A DNA stretch of 10,138 bases from positions 1 through 10,138 of the forward strand of contig JAAYIB010000178.1 of the NCBI GenBank assembly GCA_012744295.1. Reading direction: 5' to 3'. This stretch comes from Acholeplasmataceae bacterium. GTDB taxonomy: Bacteria; Bacillota; Negativicutes; Acidaminococcales; Acidaminococcaceae. The notes beneath the pieces are model-generated. The model was not told the DNA's origin, did not search any database, and saw nothing but the letters and a program-made list of their open reading frames with translations. The position numbers and the translations under genes are program-made. Positions 6,878 to 10,138 of the stretch are shown here, piece by piece. Each line of letters starts with the position of its first letter. Positions within the stretch are counted from its first letter, which is position 1.

Positions 6878-8470
6878 ATGACAAACAACACAAAAGAAAT
6901 GTTTGGCGAACTGCTGCTGGACAAAAAAATCGTCGCCGCTTTAACCGCAATGGGTTTTGAAGAACCATCACCCATTCAAAGGGAGACCATTCCCATCGTG
7001 CTCGAGGGGAACGACTTAATCGGTCAGGCACAGACAGGTACCGGCAAAACGGCAGCCTTCGGCATTCCGATTGTCCAAAACATTACGGACCACAAACATA
7101 TTCAGGCCCTCATCATGACGCCTACCCGCGAGCTGGCAATCCAGGTAGCCGAGGAAGTAGGAAAGATCGGTCAGACGAGGCGTATAAAGGCGTTGCCGGT
7201 TTATGGCGGCCAGCCAATCGATCGGCAAATCAAGGCTTTGCGCAGCGGCGTCCAAATCGTTATCGGTACTCCGGGCAGATTGCTCGACCATATTCGCCGT
7301 GCCACGATCAAGCTTGACACAATCAGATTCCTTGTTATGGACGAGGCTGATGAAATGCTGGACATGGGTTTTGTGGAAGACATGGAAGAAATCATGAAGA
7401 ATCTACCTGCCGACCGCCAGACACTGCTGTTCTCGGCCACTATGCCGCGCCCGATTCTGAGCTTGACAAAAAAATACATGAAGGCTCCGAAGCTTGTCGC
7501 TATTCATAAGGAAATTGTTACAGCGCCTCTTGTCGACCAGTATTATTATGAAACCAAGGATAAGGTTGAAGGCTTGTGCCGTCTGCTCGACGTCGATGTC
7601 AGCGGCAAAATTATCATTTTCTGCCGCACCAAGAAAGGCGTTGACGAATTGGTCATAGCGCTTGGAACAAGAGGCTATCTGGCGGAAGGCTTGCACGGCG
7701 ACCTGAGCCAGAATCAGCGCGACCGCGTCATGAAGAAGTTCCGTGCCGGACGCGCGGACGTCCTGATTGCAACCGATGTCGCTGCTCGCGGTCTTGACAT
7801 CGAAAACATCAGTCATGTCATAAACTTTGACATACCCCAGGATCCCGAAAGCTATGTCCACCGCATCGGCAGGACCGGCAGGGCGGGCAACAAGGGAGTG
7901 GCTCTGACCTTCATCACTCCTCGGGAATTCCGTCAATTGAAACTGATTGAAAAAGCCATCAACATTAAAATCGTGCGCAGGCAGCTGCCGACCGAAGCCA
8001 ATGTTTTGGAAAGACAAAGGGAAATGATTGTCTCCAAGCTTCAAAGCGTGCTTGAACAAAACAATTACAGCGATTATCTCTCGATCGTCAACACACTTTC
8101 CAAGGATTACGGCAATGAAGAGATTGCCGCCGCAGCCCTCAAACTGATGCAGGAAGGCAACAAGGCTATGGAGAGTCCCGCCGCGGAAGCTGCTCCGGCC
8201 GACTTTGCGAACACCGGAGCGCGTGAGGGAATGGTTCGTATGTTTATAAACATCGGACGCACCCAGAAGATAACGGTAAAGGACATTATTCAGTCACTTG
8301 CGATTGAAGCCGACATACCGGGTAAAGACATCGGCTCAATCAACATCTACGATAAATTTACCTTTGTTGAAGTGCCTGAAGCAGTGGCTGAGAAGGTACT
8401 TGCCGTGATGCATCGCAATACGATCAAGGGCTACAAGGTCAGCGTGGAACCGGCACGTGCGAGAGACTGA
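6878..8470 (+). CDS. DEAD-box ATP-dependent RNA helicase, CshA/DeaD type with RRM-like C-terminus
   Basis: A 530-residue DEAD-box helicase that unwinds RNA duplexes using ATP. All core motifs are present: Q motif (SPIQ, 31-34), Walker A AQTGTGKT (51-58), PTRELA (82-87), TPGR (131-134), DEAD (155-158), SAT (186-188), IIFCRTKKG (246-254), ATDVAARGLD (298-307) and HRIGRTGRAG (328-337). Residues about 370-430 resemble the dimerisation region of CshA/DeaD. A short Ala/Pro-rich linker (about 430-450) leads to a C-terminal DbpA/DeaD-type RNA-binding domain (about 451-526; VRMFINIGRTQKITVKDI, GSINIYDKFTFVEVP). Such helicases act in cold adaptation, ribosome assembly and mRNA decay; I cannot separate CshA from DeaD/DbpA by eye. 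It starts 8 bases after cinA and is followed by a strong terminator, so it closes the upstream transcription unit. The pnp neighbour suggests an RNA-decay link, which is inference. Confidence 0.93.
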   Translation: MTNNTKEMFGELLLDKKIVAALTAMGFEEPSPIQRETIPIVLEGNDLIGQAQTGTGKTAAFGIPIVQNITDHKHIQALIMTPTRELAIQVAEEVGKIGQTRRIKALPVYGGQPIDRQIKALRSGVQIVIGTPGRLLDHIRRATIKLDTIRFLVMDEADEMLDMGFVEDMEEIMKNLPADRQTLLFSATMPRPILSLTKKYMKAPKLVAIHKEIVTAPLVDQYYYETKDKVEGLCRLLDVDVSGKIIIFCRTKKGVDELVIALGTRGYLAEGLHGDLSQNQRDRVMKKFRAGRADVLIATDVAARGLDIENISHVINFDIPQDPESYVHRIGRTGRAGNKGVALTFITPREFRQLKLIEKAINIKIVRRQLPTEANVLERQREMIVSKLQSVLEQNNYSDYLSIVNTLSKDYGNEEIAAAALKLMQEGNKAMESPAAEAAPADFANTGAREGMVRMFINIGRTQKITVKDIIQSLAIEADIPGKDIGSINIYDKFTFVEVPEAVAEKVLAVMHRNTIKGYKVSVEPARARD

Positions 8471-8490
8471 CGCCGTTTCTTTCAAATAAC

Positions 8491-8526
8491 AAAAACTGCT
8501 TATCATATTTTGATAAGCAGTTTTTT
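8491..8526 (+). terminator. Intrinsic terminator after the helicase gene
   Basis: A perfect 15-bp inverted repeat (8491-8505 with 8511-8525) encloses a 5-base loop (TATTT). It has the core ACTGCTTATCA and a terminal run of six T on the + strand (8521-8526). The A-run at the left end gives the mirror-image T-run on the - strand, so it could act in both directions, although no convergent gene is visible. It lies 20 bases after the helicase stop and separates that unit from pnp. Confidence 0.9.
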
Positions 8527-8584
8527 AAATGTTATTTTGTCAAAGTTAAATTTTATTAAAAAAATAAAGGTTATTTAACATTTA
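8526..8584. repeat. AT-rich segment bounded by a 9-bp inverted repeat, upstream of the pnp promoter
   Basis: TAAATGTTA (8526-8534) and its exact complement TAACATTTA (8576-8584) are separated by 41 bases of very AT-rich DNA. Inside it a smaller TTTATT/AATAAA pair (8552-8557, 8563-8568) also occurs. The block lies directly upstream of the presumed pnp -10 box. It may act as an UP-like element or an operator, or it may simply be chance in AT-rich DNA. Confidence 0.35.
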
Positions 8585-8613
8585 TGTCGAATATTTGGCA
8601 GGTAGCTTATAAT
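8585..8613 (+). promoter_or_regulatory. pnp: Probable pnp promoter
   Basis: A perfect TATAAT lies at 8608-8613. The hexamer at the usual 17-base spacing (TGTCGA, 8585-8590) is a poor -35 and there is no TGn extension. Transcription would begin near 8620, only about 25 bases before the pnp ATG. Position after a strong terminator and before a gene needing its own start supports a promoter here; the weak -35 suggests help from the AT-rich upstream DNA or an activator. Confidence 0.5.
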
Positions 8614-8626
8614 GTGAGGAAAATAC

Positions 8627-8634
8627 GAGGAGGT
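8627..8634 (+). promoter_or_regulatory. pnp: Ribosome binding site of pnp
   Basis: GAGGAGGT lies 9 bases before the ATG at 8644, a strong site that fixes the pnp start at that codon. Confidence 0.75.
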
Positions 8635-8643
8635 AGCTATCAG

Positions 8644-10138
8644 ATGAATAGTTATAGCATGCAGCTTGGCGGCAGGACGCTGAGCATTGAAACCGGCAAG
8701 TTTGCAAAACAGGCCAACGGGTCGGTCATGGTTCGTTATGGAGATACGGCGGTTGTTGTAGCTGTTACGGGGGCAAAGGTACCTCGCGAGGGTGTTGACT
8801 TTTTCCCGTTGACGGTAGATTTTGAAGAGAAAATGTATGCCGTTGGTAAAATTCCCGGCGGCTTTATTAAAAGAGAAGGTCGTCCGAGTGAGGCGGCAAT
8901 ACTTACCAGCAGGATGATTGACCGTCCGATTCGCCCGATGTTCCCCGACGGTTATCGCAATGACGTGCAAATTGTCGCGACCGCGGTTTCGGTCGACCAG
9001 GATAACCCCCCTGATATCGTGGCGATGCTTGGCGCCTCATGCGCTTTATCCATTTCTGACATTCCGTTTGACGGACCTATTGCCGGCATCAGGATCGGAC
9101 TCATCGACGGCAAATTCATCATCAACCCGAATGTCGAGGAAACCAAGGCAAGCGAGCTTAGCCTTGCCGTAGCGGGCACGCGCGACGCGATTTTAATGGT
9201 TGAGGCCGGAGCAAAGGAAGTCTCGGAAGAGGTCATGCTTGACGCAATCTGGTTTGCACACGACGTAATCAAGGAACTGGTTGCCTTTCAGGATAAAATC
9301 CAGGCAGAAATCGGTAAACCCAAAATGGAAGTTCCCGTGTATGTCCCGCCTGCAGAGATTGCTGAAGAAATCAGAGCGTACGGTCAGGAAAAGCTCAAAG
9401 CGGTTTTGATGGATTCCGACAAACTGCGCCGTGAGGAAATGGTTGACCAGGTCAAGGCCGAAATAGCCGAGGTTTTCAACCAGAAGTATCCCGAAAACGG
9501 CAAAGATGTTGCTTATATCACTCAAAAGCTGATAAAAACAGTTGTTCGCAGGACTATTTCCGTTGATAAGATCAGACCGGACGGCAGGCAACTGGACGAG
9601 GTCAGAACAGTCACCTGTGAAGTCGGACTTTTGGCGCGACCGCACGGTTCTTCTCTCTTCACACGCGGACAGACACAGATTCTGAACGCTCTCGCGCTCG
9701 CTCCGCTGCGCGAAGTGCAAATAATTGACGGCCTGGGCGTCGAAGATACGAAACGCTATATCCATCATTATAACTTCCCACCCTACAGCGTCGGCGAGAC
9801 TAAACCCCTCCGTTCGCCCGGACGCCGGGAAATCGGTCACGGCGCTTTGGCTGAGCGAGCCTTGCTGCCGGTAATACCTTCCGAAGAAGACTTCCCGTAT
9901 GCCATAAGGCTTGTTTCAGAGGTTCTCGAATCAAACGGTTCTTCCTCCATGGGCAGCGTCTGCGGCAGCACTCTGTCCCTGATGGACGCGGGAGTGCCGA
10001 TCAAGGCGCCGGTTTCGGGCGTAGCTATGGGCCTTGTCAAGGATGGAGACGACTTCGCAATTCTCACAGATATCCAAGGTCTTGAGGACGCCCTTGGAGA
10101 TATGGACTTCAAGGTTGCGGGAACCGAAAACGGTATTA
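8644..10138 (+). CDS. pnp: Polyribonucleotide nucleotidyltransferase (PNPase), 3' partial
   Basis: The first 498 codons of PNPase, the phosphate-dependent 3'-to-5' exoribonuclease that releases nucleoside diphosphates during RNA decay. The frame is open to the window edge, so about 200 residues, including the rest of RNase PH domain 2 and the KH and S1 RNA-binding domains, lie outside. Residues about 10-140 are RNase PH domain 1 (VMVRYGDTAVVVAVTG, FFPLTVDFEEKMYA, KIPGGFIKREGRPSE, DRPIRPMFPDGY). Residues about 145-230 include the start of the helical linker domain. RNase PH domain 2 begins near RPDGR (311-315) and includes TRGQTQ, GHGALAERAL (398-407), SNGSSSMGSVCGSTLS (430-445) and LGDMDFKVAG. 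D482 and D488 correspond to the catalytic E. coli D486 and D492. It follows its own promoter and a terminator, so it is likely transcribed independently of the helicase. rpsO, its common upstream neighbour, is not here. Confidence 0.96.
   Translation, partial: MNSYSMQLGGRTLSIETGKFAKQANGSVMVRYGDTAVVVAVTGAKVPREGVDFFPLTVDFEEKMYAVGKIPGGFIKREGRPSEAAILTSRMIDRPIRPMFPDGYRNDVQIVATAVSVDQDNPPDIVAMLGASCALSISDIPFDGPIAGIRIGLIDGKFIINPNVEETKASELSLAVAGTRDAILMVEAGAKEVSEEVMLDAIWFAHDVIKELVAFQDKIQAEIGKPKMEVPVYVPPAEIAEEIRAYGQEKLKAVLMDSDKLRREEMVDQVKAEIAEVFNQKYPENGKDVAYITQKLIKTVVRRTISVDKIRPDGRQLDEVRTVTCEVGLLARPHGSSLFTRGQTQILNALALAPLREVQIIDGLGVEDTKRYIHHYNFPPYSVGETKPLRSPGRREIGHGALAERALLPVIPSEEDFPYAIRLVSEVLESNGSSSMGSVCGSTLSLMDAGVPIKAPVSGVAMGLVKDGDDFAILTDIQGLEDALGDMDFKVAGTENGI

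Noticed and set aside
7403..8059. Long reverse-strand open frame (218 codons) opposite the helicase gene
   Set aside because: It lies entirely opposite conserved helicase motifs, has no ribosome binding site I could find and resembles no known protein; it is a shadow frame. The same holds for the 215-codon frame opposite pnp (9193-9840) and the 186-codon frame at 4006-4566.
8575..8580. TTAACA as the -35 of the pnp promoter
   Set aside because: It lies 27 bases before the TATAAT, far outside the 16-18 base spacing.
8595..8611. Sigma-54 type site (TTGGCAGG) upstream of pnp
   Set aside because: The -24 GG is present, but the GC expected 10 bases later is AT, and the same place carries a perfect sigma-70 type TATAAT.

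Overview
This window reads as a piece of a bacterial chromosome carrying core housekeeping genes, all on the + strand and tightly packed. Strong AGGAGG-type ribosome binding sites, a base composition near 50% GC by eye, and the ftsK - rodZ - (radical SAM) - rimO - cinA order all point to a Firmicutes (Bacillota) chromosome. A diderm Firmicute such as a member of the Negativicutes is my best guess. It rests on gene order and on a secreted solute-binding protein that lacks a lipoprotein cysteine, so it is an inference only.

Region 1 (1-8470) is a run of seven genes with gaps of 6 to 37 bases and no convincing terminator inside it, so it is probably one transcription unit or a few overlapping ones. 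The genes are the 3' end of ftsK (chromosome translocase), rodZ (cell-shape membrane protein), ygiQ (radical SAM protein of unknown function), an orphan secreted solute-binding protein of the iron/FbpA type, rimO (methylthiolation of ribosomal protein S12), cinA (nucleotide salvage/NMN deamidase family) and a DEAD-box RNA helicase with an RRM-like C-terminal domain. The unit ends at a strong intrinsic terminator (8491-8526).

Region 2 (8471-8643) is the only sizeable non-coding stretch. It holds the terminator, a very AT-rich segment with a 9-bp inverted repeat, a perfect TATAAT -10 box with a poor -35, and the pnp ribosome binding site.

Region 3 (8644-end) is pnp, polynucleotide phosphorylase, cut by the window edge after the catalytic aspartates of the second RNase PH domain.

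Functionally the genes serve chromosome segregation and cell shape (FtsK, RodZ), ribosome and RNA metabolism (RimO, helicase, PNPase) and nucleotide repair/salvage (CinA). Two [4Fe-4S] radical SAM enzymes in one cluster suit an anaerobe or microaerophile. Compared with the order common in Firmicutes, pgsA is missing between rimO and cinA, a helicase sits where recA is often found after cinA, and pnp follows the helicase instead of rpsO. I see no mobile element, CRISPR array, tRNA or rRNA, and no clearly novel multi-gene system. The most interesting points are the orphan solute-binding protein and the second cysteine cluster in YgiQ.
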